A stretch of 64,000 nt of DNA from Callorhinus ursinus (lineage: Eukaryota; Chordata; Mammalia; Carnivora; Otariidae). The stretch is from NCBI RefSeq assembly GCF_003265705.1, contig NW_020312859.1, positions 2,460,755-2,524,754 of the forward strand, read 5' to 3'. How positions within the stretch are numbered: the first letter of the stretch is position 1; each line of letters starts with the position of its first letter. A model generated the notes under the pieces. The model had not been told where the DNA came from, made no database searches, and saw nothing but the letters and a program-made list of their open reading frames with translations. The position numbers were made by a program, and so were the translations under genes. Shown piece by piece: positions 21,965 through 33,275 of the stretch.

Positions 21965-22165
21965 TTAAAAATGATTACCTTTTGAAAGGCATCCTCCTAG
22001 GTACTTTAAATATAGGACTTTAATTCTTTCCTCATGGCAACCCTATAAAATTAACATTTAATATCCCCATTTTCAGATAAGAAAATTAAGGCACAGAGAG
22101 TATTTGTTCAAGGTCACTCAGCCAGGAAGTGAGGGAATTAGGATTTGAACTTGAGCAATCTGACT
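21965..22165 (-). repeat. MIR SINE
   Basis: CATCCTCCTAGGTACTTTAAATATAGG, TATCCCCATTTTCAGATAAG and TTCAAGGTCACTCAGCCAGGAAGTGAGGG. Confidence 0.82.
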
Positions 22166-22759
22166 GAAACATACATGCTTTTGATTATTATATTGTTTGT
22201 GGTCTGCAAAGGGCACCAGTACAGTATCTGGCACCAGGTAGGCTCTTAATACCTGTTAGCCATTATCTAATTATCAAATAAGACTTGTTTTTGAGCATGA
22301 CTGTAAAAAAGAATCTGTGGGATTCTTAAAATGTTAGCTTTTATAATTTTTATAAGCTAATTTTGTTGCATTGTTGTAGCTATTAAGGCAGCGTTGGGCG
22401 CTCTTTTTTGGCGGTGGTTTAAAGATGGGGATTTGGGGGGCTTGCATGTGGAACAAGAGGGTGGGGAGCAGTCCAACTCCCTGTTTCCCTGTTCTTCCTG
22501 AACAGTTAATTTTCATCACATCTATAGTCCTAGCCCTGCTACCGTGCACTGGGGCACGGCTGGGGAGCAAGGGTGTCTCCACTTTCCAACAAATGCCAAA
22601 GGGGGTTGTTAGCATCAGGGTCTGGAATTGAGGATGGTGTCCCTGGTCTGACCAAGTGGTTTCAGCATCCAATTCTCCCTGGTCTGGGAGAAGGGCGGAG
22701 AAGCTGGAGCAACCAGCTCTGATTTGCCCATAGGATGCTTCGATCCAGCACTGGAGGAA

Positions 22760-22773
22760 GTTGCCATGGCAAC
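22760..22773. promoter_or_regulatory. Perfect palindromic RFX X-box
   Basis: GTTGCCATGGCAAC is a perfect 14-bp inverted repeat identical to the ideal X-box bound by RFX factors, which act in ciliogenic and neuronal gene control. It sits in intron 1, about 4 kb after exon 1, in apparently single-copy DNA. Confidence 0.7.
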
Positions 22774-23390
22774 ACCAGGCTGGCTACCGGTCCCTCTCTT
22801 AGCGGTTAGGGCCACATCTCTGGGCTGCAGAGCCCTTGCTGCACCGCCCTCTTCCGCTCAGGCCAAATCTGGCGGGTGGGGCGGCATGGTGGATGGATCC
22901 CAGAGACTAGTACCAAAGCCCACTCCCTCTGTTTTTGGACAGAGGGAAATGGAGGGGGTTGTCTGAGTTTCTTCTCCTGGATTGTGGGGTAGAGGTGCCT
23001 ATATCTTGCCAGACAGATCCCGGCAGGGGGAATTAGAGCTCTAATTCTTGCCCGCACCCGAGGCACCTGGCACGACAGCACCGGACCTCCCTCCCCACCC
23101 CCAATTTACTCCATTTGGCAGAGTTTTCTTTCCCAGACCAAGTGCTAACTTTTGTCCTTGAAATTTGACCTGAGCTTTTTCTGAGAAACAAAATGTCATG
23201 CTGTCCCACCCCTTCCCGCTAAGAGGGTGGGTGGGAACGGAGTACTTCAGCCCCGAGGGGGGGCTAGGGCTGAGTGCATAAGGAGGAATGGTGAGGGAGA
23301 GGCCTTGAAGTATCCTTTGGGATCAGGTCCACTTGAGGTGTGTGGCTGAGGTTTTCCCATTCCCACCCTCTTTTCTGGGGCAGGCCACTT

Positions 23391-23405
23391 CCCCCCCCCC
23401 CCCCC
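23391..23405. repeat. C15 homopolymer
   Basis: Fifteen consecutive C. Shorter C-runs occur at about 32089-32110 and 35120-35131. Confidence 0.95.
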
Positions 23406-24264
23406 GTTCACTCCCCCAATTTACCGCCAAATGCTGTTATCTCCTTTAGTTTTGGTAGTTAGGCAGAACTCTTCTAAATTTGGGTAGCTGAGGCATGGTA
23501 AAGAATTGTACCAGTGTTCCTCTGGTTCATGTCGCGGGGTGGGGTGAGAGTATGGACCCAAACTACTTTATCTGAATCAAATTATCCTGAAGGAAGCATC
23601 TCAGAAAAATCGGGTGCATGGGGATTCAGCCCTTCCTTCACTACCCAGAGCACTGCCCTGCAGATCTGCCTCGATGCCTTTAGAGCTCTTTCCCTGAAAT
23701 CCCTCTCCCTCCGGCACCCCCTCTTCCCTGTCCCCAAGCAGCCAGACTCCTGGCTCCAGCTTCTTGGAGTTTGCAGTGGCAGGAAGGCCGTCTGGTTCCG
23801 TTTTAGTGGGAGGCGGGAAGGAGGGCTCCCTGCACCTCAGCTCCCTCGGAGGGTGGTGCTCTGGCTCCCTCCCCACCCACCTGGGCCCCGAGGCTGAGCC
23901 AGTTCTCGAGGCTGGCTGAGTGAGGGTGGGGCGGAGGTGTGGAGGAGAGCTGGAGTGTGAGCAAGCCGCCTCCGAGTCAGCTGACCTGCTCTCCAGGCTC
24001 TGGGCCTTTTACTTTGCCTCCTCTAACGTCTTTTCATTACGGCCTTAACAACCATCGTTTCAGCATTTCTTTTAAGAATTGTTGGAAAGGTGCCAGTTTT
24101 GGAGAATGTGTTCACAAGTGTGCACACACGTCCTGCACTGTAATCTGTGCCTTCCATCCCCTCCAGGGCTACCTACAATCCCACTGTCTTACTGTCAGAG
24201 CTCCAGGTCCCCCCAGCTCCAGTCACCTGGAGTGACCGCATTGCAGTCACCTCTCTCCCTCACC

Positions 24265-24595
24265 GGTATACTCCGTGGGGCTGGGATTGGACTCCACTGT
24301 GGCTCTGGGGCCTCAGGCAGGGCCTTTCACCTTCCCCGGCCTCAGTTTCCTCTTCTGGAAAAAAGGGTTAATTATCCTTGTCTGAGCATCTTTCAGGATG
24401 GTAAAAATAAAATGATTGAAAGTTTTGCTTGGCTGTGCTCTGCGCTTTCCATGATCTTACTGAATCCTGTAGCAACCAGAGGGGATAGCTACTGTTGCAG
24501 ATGTACCCATTTTGCTGACGAGGAAAAGCCAGGCAGCTTGGAGTCATTTAGTGACTTGCTTGGGTTGCACAGTGGTGATTCAGACTGAGGTGTGT
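24265..24595. repeat. MIR pair, plus (24265-24375) and minus (24425-24595)
   Basis: The plus copy reads GGCCTCAGTTTCCTCTTCTGG. The minus copy reads CATGATCTTACTGAATCCTGTAGCAACC and GTACCCATTTTGCTGACGAGG. Confidence 0.7.
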
Positions 24596-25038
24596 TTGGC
24601 TCCAGAGGCCACCCTCTGCCTCTTGGCATGAAACAAGATTGCAGGTGGGAGAGGGCTGTGCACGGCCCAGGGGCTGTGCTTGTGCTAACAAAACAGCCAG
24701 TGACAGAGGCTGGGGTGTGGGGTCCTGTTCCGATCCACATGTGCCCCTCCAGGGTCCACCATCCCACTACAGTCCTCCCCAGCTCTCTGGATTGCCTTCC
24801 TGGCCATCGTTTCCTGGATGATCCCCATCACCGGGCTGCCTGGCCTCCTTGAAGAATCCAGTTGTCTGTCCTGGCCCTGGGGGCCGAGCCGTCACCTGCC
24901 TCTCCAGACCGATGTAGGCCAGTGCTGGATTATATTTAACGCTGTGCTATTTCCACTTGACAGCTTTAGAGCGCCATCCCCCCTCCCATTTTCTCCTTTC
25001 TCCTTCCTCCCCCCTCCCTTTCTGATTCACTCGGAAAC

Positions 25039-25057
25039 TGACGTGGCTGATGTCAGC
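25039..25057 (+). promoter_or_regulatory. CRE-like and MARE-like paired motifs
   Basis: TGACGTGG (25039-25046) abuts the dyad GCTGATGTCAGC (25046-25057), a near match to the Maf recognition palindrome with a CRE-type centre. A homeodomain/TALE-type word, CTTGACAGCTT, lies about 80 bases upstream (near 24956). The surrounding 24900-25135 shows no repeat signature. Confidence 0.45.
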
Positions 25058-25419
25058 GCCTTATTCTTAGCCCCCGTGATTGTAACTGCATTTAGCAGTG
25101 CGCACTTCATTAACAGTTTCTGCCATGGGGGAGTGAGATGACTGCGTGCCTGGGCAGGGACACGGGTGGGGGTGAGGAGGGGGCAGCTGCAGCGAGGACC
25201 CTAGCCAGCCACCTCCTCTGGATGGACTGACTGGGCGGGTTCAGGCCTGGCTTCCCAAGACTGGCAGTCTTTGAAGGACCCCTGGAGAAGATCTAGTGCA
25301 TTCCTCTCACTAGGCAAGGAGGGAAGCTGAGGCTCAGAGAGCAGAGTGGTTTGCCAAGGTCACGTGTTAAAGATCCAGGGCTCTGGCCTTTGAGTCCAGG
25401 TTTTCTTCTTTGGTATTTA

Positions 25420-25920
25420 CTTGCTCAACTAATACTTAATTGGCTGCTCAGGGCCGAACAGTATTCTAGGTGCTGAGGATATATTGGGGAACAAGGCAGA
25501 CATGGTCTCTGCGCTCATGGACTTATGTTCTGTGGTGGGAGAGGCAGACAATAAACAGGGAAGCAATTAAAAAATAAGTAATTTCAGTAATTTCAGATGG
25601 TGTAAAGTGAAATGGAAATAAAACTGCTGGGATAGCAGGTAACAAGAGGTAAGGTAGTCAGGGAAGGCTCACTGAGGAGGTGACATTTGAGTTGAGGCCT
25701 AAATGACAAAGAGCCAGCAGTGGGAATATGAGGGGGTAGAGTGATCTGGGCAGAGGCAACTGTTGGTGCAAAAGCCCTGAGGTCAGTGTGAGTTTGGGTG
25801 TTTATGGAACAGAGAGCAGACCAGTGTGGTTAGAGAGAATGGGTGAGGGGAGGCAAGGTCAGAGACGTAAGCTGGAGACAGATCACTCAACCTTGCAGAC
25901 AATAAGGAGTATGAGATGGG
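25420..25920 (-). repeat. L2 fragment, long
   Basis: ACAGTATTCTAGGTGCTGAGGATATATTGGGGAACAAGGCAGACA, GGGAAGGCTCACTGAGGAGGTGACATTTGAG and GGTGCAAAAGCCCTGAGG run in antisense L2 order over 500 bases. Confidence 0.9.
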
Positions 25921-26135
25921 GAAACCGCCGTCCAAACTGGGAAGAGAAAATGCCCCCCACCTGTGTGAAGTCAGAGAGAGGCTGAGAACTCATGCTTCCT
26001 GAAACCCTGTCTTTGTTCCTTAGACAAAGGTGGTTGTGCCTTTTAAATGCATTATGTGGCGTCCTTTCACATTGTAGCCTGGGCAGGGCTCTTTCTGCCC
26101 TGCCCCTCTGCCTGCACCCCTCCCCCCCTCCCCCC

Positions 26136-26322
26136 CTTTTTTTTTTAAGATTTTATTTATTTATTTGACAGAGACACAGCGAGAGCAGGAACACGAGCAG
26201 GGGGAGCGGGAGAGGGAGAAGCAGGCCTCCCGCGGAGCAGGGAGCCCGATGCGGGGCTCCATCCCAGGATCATGACTTGAGCCGAAGGCAGCTGCTGAAC
26301 GACTGAGCCACCCAGGCGCCCC
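26136..26322 (-). mobile_element. Carnivore tRNA-Lys SINE
   Basis: The minus-strand copy runs from TTTTTTTTAAGATTTTATTTATT to GCCACCCAGGCGCCCCC. It sits in a C-rich run, so the duplication cannot be defined. Confidence 0.92.
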
Positions 26323-26399
26323 CACCTCCCCTCCTTGAATCTCACCTGACCCAGCTTTATAGCTCCCTAGGCTGACGTAGCTGTGAAAGACCTCAGGGA

Positions 26400-26710
26400 G
26401 CTTCTGTGGTGGGACAGAAAGAACATGGCTTTGGAATCCAACAGACCTGAATTCTCATCCTGCTTCCCCTACTTCTGAGTTGTGTGACTTCGGGCAAGTG
26501 GCTTCAACTCTCTGGGGCTCAGTCTCCTCATCTCTAAAACGGGGGAGGTACTCTTCACAGGGTTATTTTGAGGAATACGTGACGTGATGCACAGAACTCA
26601 CCTAGTCCAGAGCAGGGCATGCGGGATGGAGGTTTCCTTGGTTACAGGGACGGATGAGATTGTGTGTTCCATGCTGAGCACATAGTAGATGCTCAGTTAC
26701 GGGTAGTTGC
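26400..26710 (+). repeat. MIR SINE
   Basis: AACATGGCTTTGGAATCCAACAGACC, GTTGTGTGACTTCGGGCAAGTGGCTTCAACTCTC and GAGCACATAGTAGATGCTCAG. Confidence 0.85.
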
Positions 26711-26724
26711 CGCTGTTGTGTTTG

Positions 26725-26920
26725 TTCCCGTCAGCTTCAGTGCGTCCGAATCACCTAAGGGGCTTGTGGAAGACATGGATTGCTGGGTGCCACCCCAGCG
26801 TGTCTCATTCAGTTTGGAGTAGAAGCTGAGCATCTTGTTTCTAACAAGCTCCAGGTGGTGCTGATACCAATGCTGCTGGTCCAGCGACCCTACCTTGAGA
26901 ACCTCTGGGTTAGGGAAGAA
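26725..26920 (+). mobile_element. MER20/MER3-type hAT fossil
   Basis: It carries CGAATCACCTAAGGGGCTTG, TTTCTAACAAGCTCCAGGTGGTGCTGA and a right end CTTGAGAACCTCTGGG. Confidence 0.82.
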
Positions 26921-27669
26921 AGCTGGAGAGAAATGAAGGGTTCTTCTTGACTTAGGATGTCTCCTGGCTACCTGTGTCTTAGATGCTGGGACATTGGGTA
27001 CCAAATTCAGGAGCTAGGAATAGTCTTCCGGTGTTCCTGTCTCCACCACATGGTCTTAGATCAAATGAGCCTCCGATGCTGCCCTGCTTTGTACCGGGTT
27101 TAATGTGTGGGACCCCATAAATCCTTTTGGAAGTCATCTATATAAATGATAAATGAGTCGCCATGAATAACACATCAGGCCTTAATATCCTTTTGTGGGA
27201 TAACAGACTCGGACAGTTCTGGGGAGTCTGAGGGGTTCAAGTCTAGCACCTTTACCAGAGGGAACAGGACACAGTCCCTTTGGAGAATTGGAGAAAGGCA
27301 GGGCTATGTCTTAAAACCAGGAGGTTCATTTGAGGACAAGCCTCTGCTGGGTAGAAGTAAATCAAAGGAATCATCGATGTAAAGGGGCAAAATGCTGGGA
27401 AATGCTACTAAGGGAATTTACTGAGTCAGTTAATTTAGATGTTTCTAAGAAAAGGGTCGCTGGTAATTTTCTAGGGAAGGTTTGAAATTTAGTTCAGGTT
27501 GGAGGCCAGTAGGGAACGGGGGGAGGGGGGGCAAACTTTATGATGTGATAAGATTCCTACCCAGTCCCATGAAACTCTTGAGTCTGAAGGCAAAGGCATT
27601 TACAAATAGTTTCCAGGTGGGACTTGTCTTAAACTGATGGGAAACACTCCAAGAGGGGTAGCTCAGGGT

Positions 27670-28060
27670 CATGAAAGAACACGGGCTTTGGGTTTGAATC
27701 TCTGCCATGTACTGGCTGAGGCTCTCTCTCTCTGTTTTTTTGTTTTTGTTTTTTTTAAGATTTTATTTATTTGACAGAAGGAGAGAGAGGAGTGGGGGGA
27801 GGGGAAGGGCAGAGGGAGAGGAGACTCCCCGCTGAGCAGGGAGCCCACCGCAGAGCTCGATTCCAGGACCCTGAGATCATGACCTGAGTCGAAGGCAGAC
27901 ACTTAACTGCTTAACAGACTGAGCCCCCCCCCGGCTGAGTCTCTTGACTGTGATATGTAACTGTTCTGCTCAGCCTCATCCTTTGCAAAATGGAGTGAAT
28001 AACTCCCACCTTGTGAGAATTAGAGATAATGTGTCTACTACCCATAGGGCATCCAGGAAA
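27670..28060 (+). repeat. MIR SINE interrupted by a carnivore SINE
   Basis: The left part, ACACGGGCTTTGGGTTTGAATCTCTGCC (27680-27720), and the right part, GCTCAGCCTCATCCTTTGCAAAATGG and TTAGAGATAATGTGTC (27935-28060), are separated by the insertion at 27734-27931. Confidence 0.8.
27734..27931 (-). mobile_element. Carnivore tRNA-Lys SINE splitting a MIR
   Basis: The T-rich tail at 27734-27760 is followed by AAGATTTTATTTATTTGACAG, and the 3' side ends GACTGAGCCCCCCCCC. The word GGCTGAG flanks both sides, and MIR sequence continues across the insertion. Confidence 0.9.
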
Positions 28061-28544
28061 GGGAAGCTGCTAGGGTCAACTGCCCAGGTGCAGGACAGGC
28101 AGGATGGTGGGAACGCACACCTGGGCTCGGGACTCGTGGCTCTGGTCTGGTTGGCTGTGTGCCGAGTGGAGCCCGAGAGGCTGCGTGAGGAGTCAGAAGG
28201 GGTTTCCGTTCAGCCGCTGAATTTCAGGGTCTCCTCTGGCCACTTCCCTTTGTCCTTTGGGCCTCACTTCCCACCTGCAGAGTGAAGGTCTGGGGGGCTT
28301 GTTTATTACACACAACCAGAGTCTCCCAGAAAACAGAGGATACTTGTCCAGGCCCCCCATTTCCTCCTTTGGATGCCTCCCCCACTCAGCTTACAGCCCT
28401 TCTCTGGTCATTTTTACCCCCAGAGCATCCCCTCCTGGCGCAGTTTCTCTCTGGCTGGTCCTTGGCTGACTGGCCATTGAATACTTTTGAAAAGATTAAG
28501 TGCCATTTGGAGTAGGTAATGAATGCAGATGGTGTAGCATTTTA

Positions 28545-28754
28545 TTTTTATGTATTTATTTTTTTAAAGATTTTATTTATTTATTTGACAGAGAGAGACA
28601 CAGCGAGAGAGGGAACACAAGCAGGGGGAGTGGGAGAGGGAGAAGCAGGCTTCCCGCCGAGCAGGGAGCCCGATGCAGGGCTCGATCCCAGGACCCTGGG
28701 ACCATGACCTGAGCCGAAGGCAGACGCTTAGCGACTGAGCCACCCAGGCGCCCC
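28545..28754 (-). mobile_element. Carnivore tRNA-Lys SINE with target duplication
   Basis: The 15-bp duplication TGGTGTAGCATTTTA is perfect at 28530-28544 and 28755-28769. The body matches the copies at 4398 and 42472 closely. Confidence 0.95.
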
Positions 28755-29104
28755 TGGTGTAGCATTTTAAAAGCATGAAAAGTATCTAGTGAAAAGTGTC
28801 CCAGGCACCTCCGTCTTCTGACACCCCTGTCTGCTCCCCGGGACACACGCTGTTTCCACCTCTTCCTGCTGTTACTGATGACATGTTACAATAAACAGGC
28901 CAGATGGCACCTGTGGACACCCAAGGAAGCATCCGTCTCCCCCCCCACCTCAGTCACCCAGGCCCACTCCCAGCACCATCGTGGTGTTTTAGGCTGCCAG
29001 CTTTCTCTTTATTTTCCAGTTACCACATTCTTATTAGGCACTTATGGTGGTGGTTAGCTCTGTGCCAGGCATTGTGAAGGTTTGAGAGTAGTCCGATTAG
29101 ACTA

Positions 29105-29370
29105 GGCAGTATAACTTGGTGATGCTTATGGTACAGACTCTGCAGCCAGATGGCCTGGGTTTGAATACTGGCTTTGCTGCTTATTGGCTGTGTGTGTCCT
29201 TGAGCAAGTCAGTTAACTTCTCTGAGCCTCAGTTTTCATGACTATAAAAACGGGTTAGTAATAACCCCTCCCTGCCCTGAAGGTATCATGAGGATTAAAC
29301 GAGTAAATACTTGTAAAGTGCCTTGTAGAGAGCCCACACACAGGGAAAGTCTGTCAAGAGTGTTAGCTCT
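29105..29370 (+). repeat. MIR SINE, nearly complete
   Basis: GATGGCCTGGGTTTGAATACTGGC, AGCAAGTCAGTTAACTTCTCTGAGCCTCAG and ATCATGAGGATTAAACGAGTAAATACTTGTAAAGTGCC. Confidence 0.92.
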
Positions 29371-30834
29371 GACTGTCTTAGAGCCTCCAAGCTGGGAGTC
29401 TCTCTGAGGTCATCTTCTTGCTCATCTTCATTCGAGCCCAGGGAGGGATCTCATGGCTCGCCCAAAGGCCCACAGCAGGTCTGTGGCAAAGCCAGGAATA
29501 GAACTGATGTTTCTGTATTTCCCAGCCAGGGCCTTTTCCTCTCCCGTGAGGTACCCCAAGTGACCACCTTGGACCCTATCTGCGCCCAAAGCTTTAAGTC
29601 CTCACCCTGCATCTCCAGCACTTGGTGTCCCTGGGAAGTGCTGCCTGGACTCACCTGGGGAGTGGGTGGGAGGATGTGTCACTCATTGGGGCCTGTAATG
29701 GAAAGAATTAGTTCCTCAGCAAATGTCTCAAGAAACATCTTTTCATCTGCCCGGGCCCAACACCAAGACTGGACCAAGTACCTCTGGGGACCACCCGGGC
29801 CAGCCCATCCCCAAGCCATCTGGCCCCAGGAATCTGCCACTTTTGCCTAGCCTCTGTTGGGTGCAGTGAGTTCTGGGAGAGGGACCCCCCCACACTGGGA
29901 AGCCTGGCCCTGTTGGGAATCAGGTGGGTGCCACTCGGGAGGGAGGAATGAACATAAGGAGTACTCTTAGGCTCCTCCCAGGAGTCTTCGAGTGGAAAAG
30001 AGTACCTGTGAGGGAAGACCTCTCCCCTCTTGTTGCTGCTGTCTCAGCCTGAGACATGGGCTCTTGTGCAGGTGAGGCGCTGTGTGGTGCTCTTGGCGGG
30101 GGCTATGAGAGGGATGCACGGCAGGTGGGAAAAGCAGCAGCTAAAGCTGGGTCCTTAGCCACAGGCTGGCCTCAGCCTGATTTGGGGGAAGCTCTGGGAA
30201 GCAGATGGCATTGCAGAGTTCACTGGCTGCCTGTATTCCCATATCCTTCATTGGCTGTGGGCGGTCCTGAAGGTCAGGACATAACTTTTTGGGCAAGTCA
30301 GCTCCCATCTAAGAGCAGTTCTCCCCAGAAGGGGCTGCTGTGAGCCAGGACTTGCAGCTACTCCCAGCAGCTATGGGATGGGTGTCCTGCTTGGCAAAGG
30401 GGATCTGGCTGGGCTGGGGACTTCCACCCCTAATTCAGGTCACCCTCTCCACAGTCCCACAGGATGTGTGTGATCATTGTAGTAGGTGGGCTGGAAGAAT
30501 CAAGTATCTGGATGGACCCTTAACTTGGCCACGGTCACACAGCTAGTGACGGGTTACAGGGCTTCACATCCAGGTCTGCCTCCAACACTTGTGGTCTTTT
30601 CCAACATTCTGTGTACTGCATTTCATTTCTTTTTTTTTTTTTTTTGGTGAATGTATTTGTGTATTTCATGTTCTTAGTGGGCTTCTGAGTACCTCTTTGA
30701 AGGGTGTCTTTCTTGATGTTCAAGCTCTTTGGGTTTGACAGAACATTTTTGCCTGTTTGATCTCACCTGATCCTCATGGAAAATTGGCAAGGGCCCTCAC
30801 AGCTTCCTGAAGGCAAAGTTTAAGGGGTAGCTGA

Positions 30835-31010
30835 TTTGTCATGGAATGAGCCCTGGCTTTGTCATAAGAAAACCTGGATTTGAGACTCCATATCTTCCAG
30901 GTTGCCAGTTGAGTGACCCTGGGCAAGGCATTCTCCTCTTTGAGCCTTGCTTTCCTCTTTGGACAAACAAGTCCATGGCTGTAAGCCACAGGTAAGCCTG
31001 CAGGTATTCT
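30835..31010 (+). repeat. MIR fragment
   Basis: GAGCCCTGGCTTTGTCATAAG, GAGTGACCCTGGGCAAGGC and CTTTGAGCCTTGCTTTCCTC. Confidence 0.72.
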
Positions 31011-31419
31011 AATAATACTGCAAGGATTTGGCAAGGCTTTGACCGGGGTGGGGGTGGGGAGTCCAAAACCAGGGCTGACCTCTGCCATGTGGGTACAGGG
31101 CCTGTCTGTCATATGGGCACAGTGACACTTACACTGCTGTCCAGGTTTGGGTTTCCCTAGAAGCAGGTCCCAAAACAAGGCTTTGAGTACAAGTATCAGG
31201 AGGGGCCACATGAAATTGCCATTTTTAAGTGTCAAAACAGTCACAGCAATTGTACATGGTTTGTGTGGTTCATAAAGGTGATGGATGAAACTTCAGGAGA
31301 GGCATTAGAGAAAGTGAGTCAGGGAATGGTGTGAGGAAACAGTGTGTTATCCTCCAAGTTGCCCCTAACTGAGGGCAAGTGGAGTTGAGTCTTGCTGGGG
31401 GCTTCTGGGAGATTGTGTA

Positions 31420-31610
31420 AAGGGCCAGGCAGTGGATATTTTAGTCTTTGTGGACCATAAGGTCTCTCTTACCACTGCTCAGTTACACAGTTGGAGCTCG
31501 AAAGCAGCCATAGAGAATATGTAAATGGATGGGTGAGGCTGTGTTCTAGTAAAACTTTATTTACAACAGTAAGCAGTGAGCTAATTTAACACATGGGCAG
31601 TGGTTTGCAG
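31420..31610 (+). mobile_element. hAT-type DNA transposon fossil (family not assigned)
   Basis: GGGCCAGGCAGTGGATATTTTAG, GAAAGCAGCCATAGAGAATATG and AAAACTTTATTTACAACAGTAAGC match a common mammalian non-autonomous element whose name I will not guess. Confidence 0.7.
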
Positions 31611-32349
31611 AGAACCCTGGAGTAGAACATGTACCTTGGTTGTCCCATCTAGGAGTGAGGGAGCTGGGGTATTTATACACCAGTTCCTATCAGTCATTGG
31701 TGAAGAGCCATGGGGGCTGGGCTGGGGAGTATTTATTGCAGTTGTTTGCAGCCTGCTACCAGGTGGTAGCCCTCAGGCCAGGAAGCACCAGGAGTTCGGA
31801 CCAGTGGTCACTGACAGTAGTAAAGATGAGGGATACAGGACAGGGGACCACCAGCATTGCTCATGCCAGTTCAGGGGCATGGCTGTGTTTGGAGAGTGTA
31901 CTGGAAAGAAGGTGGCAGGATGAACACATTTATGGCTAGGGCCAGATTATTTCATTTCATATTTCCAGGCTTTCCAGCCATGTGTTACTTTCAGGCAAAA
32001 ATTGGCTCCTCCATTCTTGGCAGTTTTGTTTGCATTGTCTACCTTCATGCCTCTACTTCAGTTCCCTTTTCTGGGATGCCTGCCCTCCCCCCCCCCACCC
32101 CCCCCCCCCAGGGCTCCAGTGCTGCTGCCTCCAGAAAGCACACCTGTCTTCTCTCACATGGAGTCGCTCATACAACATGTGGCTTCTGTCATGTTTCCAC
32201 TGCCACCCTGAGAGGTCCTCCAGGTCAAGGACTGTGTGATTCCCTGTTTGCATCCCACCTGGGGAGCATTGACTTGGGAAAGGTGGAGCTGAATCCCAAA
32301 CCCCTCCCTCCCTCCTATGCTCCCTACCCCCTCCACTTCTCCCTTTCTT

Positions 32350-32660
32350 CCACTAGTACTTGGTGAGGGCCAGGCCCTGTCCTAGGTGCTGATGACCCGG
32401 GAAATGCACAGTCTTTGCAGGTCTCATGGAGTTTACAGTCTGGTAGGGTGAGGGGTTAGTCATTAGATTACCCAAAGGAACAACTAATAATTCAATCACT
32501 ACTGTGGTGAGTGCTGTACAAGTGGAGGGTGCCAGGAAAGGCTGGAGCTGGGAGAACTGACCTGTCCTGTTTGGGAGGAGAAGAGGGCGGGGACAGCTAA
32601 GCTGAGACCTAAGGGATGAGTAGATGAGTTCGCCAAGCACAGGTGGGAGTGAGACAGGAT
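32350..32660 (-). repeat. L2 fragment
   Basis: ACTTGGTGAGGGCCAGGCCCTGTCCTAGGTGCTGATG, TCATGGAGTTTACAGTCTGG and AAGCTGAGACCTAAGGGATGAG. Confidence 0.8.
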
Positions 32661-32814
32661 GCCATATGCTGAAGGGACAGACTTGGGAGTCCGTTGTGAG
32701 TCAGTTGTGAGGTCAAATCCTGGATTCTCTCAGTCTGTTTTTTTTCTTTTTTGTGCTTTTTTTTTTTTTTTTTTTGTATTTTCCGAATTTTCTACAGTGG
32801 ATGTGTCATGGTGA

Positions 32815-33275
32815 AAATTGAGAGCTTCAGAGTCTGGAGACCACACTCCCACTGGTAGTTATGTGACCTTGACCATGTGATTTAAGCATGTTCTCCTTCT
32901 CCTCTCTCTGCAAAATGGGGATAATCTAGTGATGATTAACACACGCTGCCCATCACGTTCTGACACTTCACCTTCATTAATTTATTCAAGCCTCACAACC
33001 ACTCTGTGAGGTAGGTACTATCACTATGCCTGTTCTTTAGATGAGGAAACAGGCACAGATAGATTAAGTATGTTGCCCAAGATCACACGGCTGGTAAGAG
33101 TCAGAGGCAGGATTCAAACCCAGCTATGTGATTTCAGAATCTGAGCTTAACCGCTTGACTATACCACCTACTTCACAGGGTAGGAATGAAAATTAAAGAG
33201 AGGACACCTGTCAAGCCCTTATTCTAGTGTCTGACACATAATTAGTGCTCTATAAATATTAGCTCATATTATTCC
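32815..33275. repeat. MIR inserted inside another MIR
   Basis: An outer plus-strand MIR (32815-32938, GTTATGTGACCTTGACC ... GCAAAATGGGGATAATC) resumes at about 33168 (ACTTCACAGGGTAGGAATGAAAATTAAAG ... AATTAGTGCTCTATAAATATTAGC). A complete minus-strand MIR (about 32939-33167, ending CTTAACCGCTTGACTATACC) sits between. Confidence 0.8.

Larger units (their letters stand above)
22640..24260. other. Intron 1 single-copy stretch containing the RFX X-box
   Basis: No repeat signature other than the C15 run. Moderately GC-rich. The X-box at 22760 and an E-box-like CAGCTG near 23977 are the visible motifs. Confidence 0.5.
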
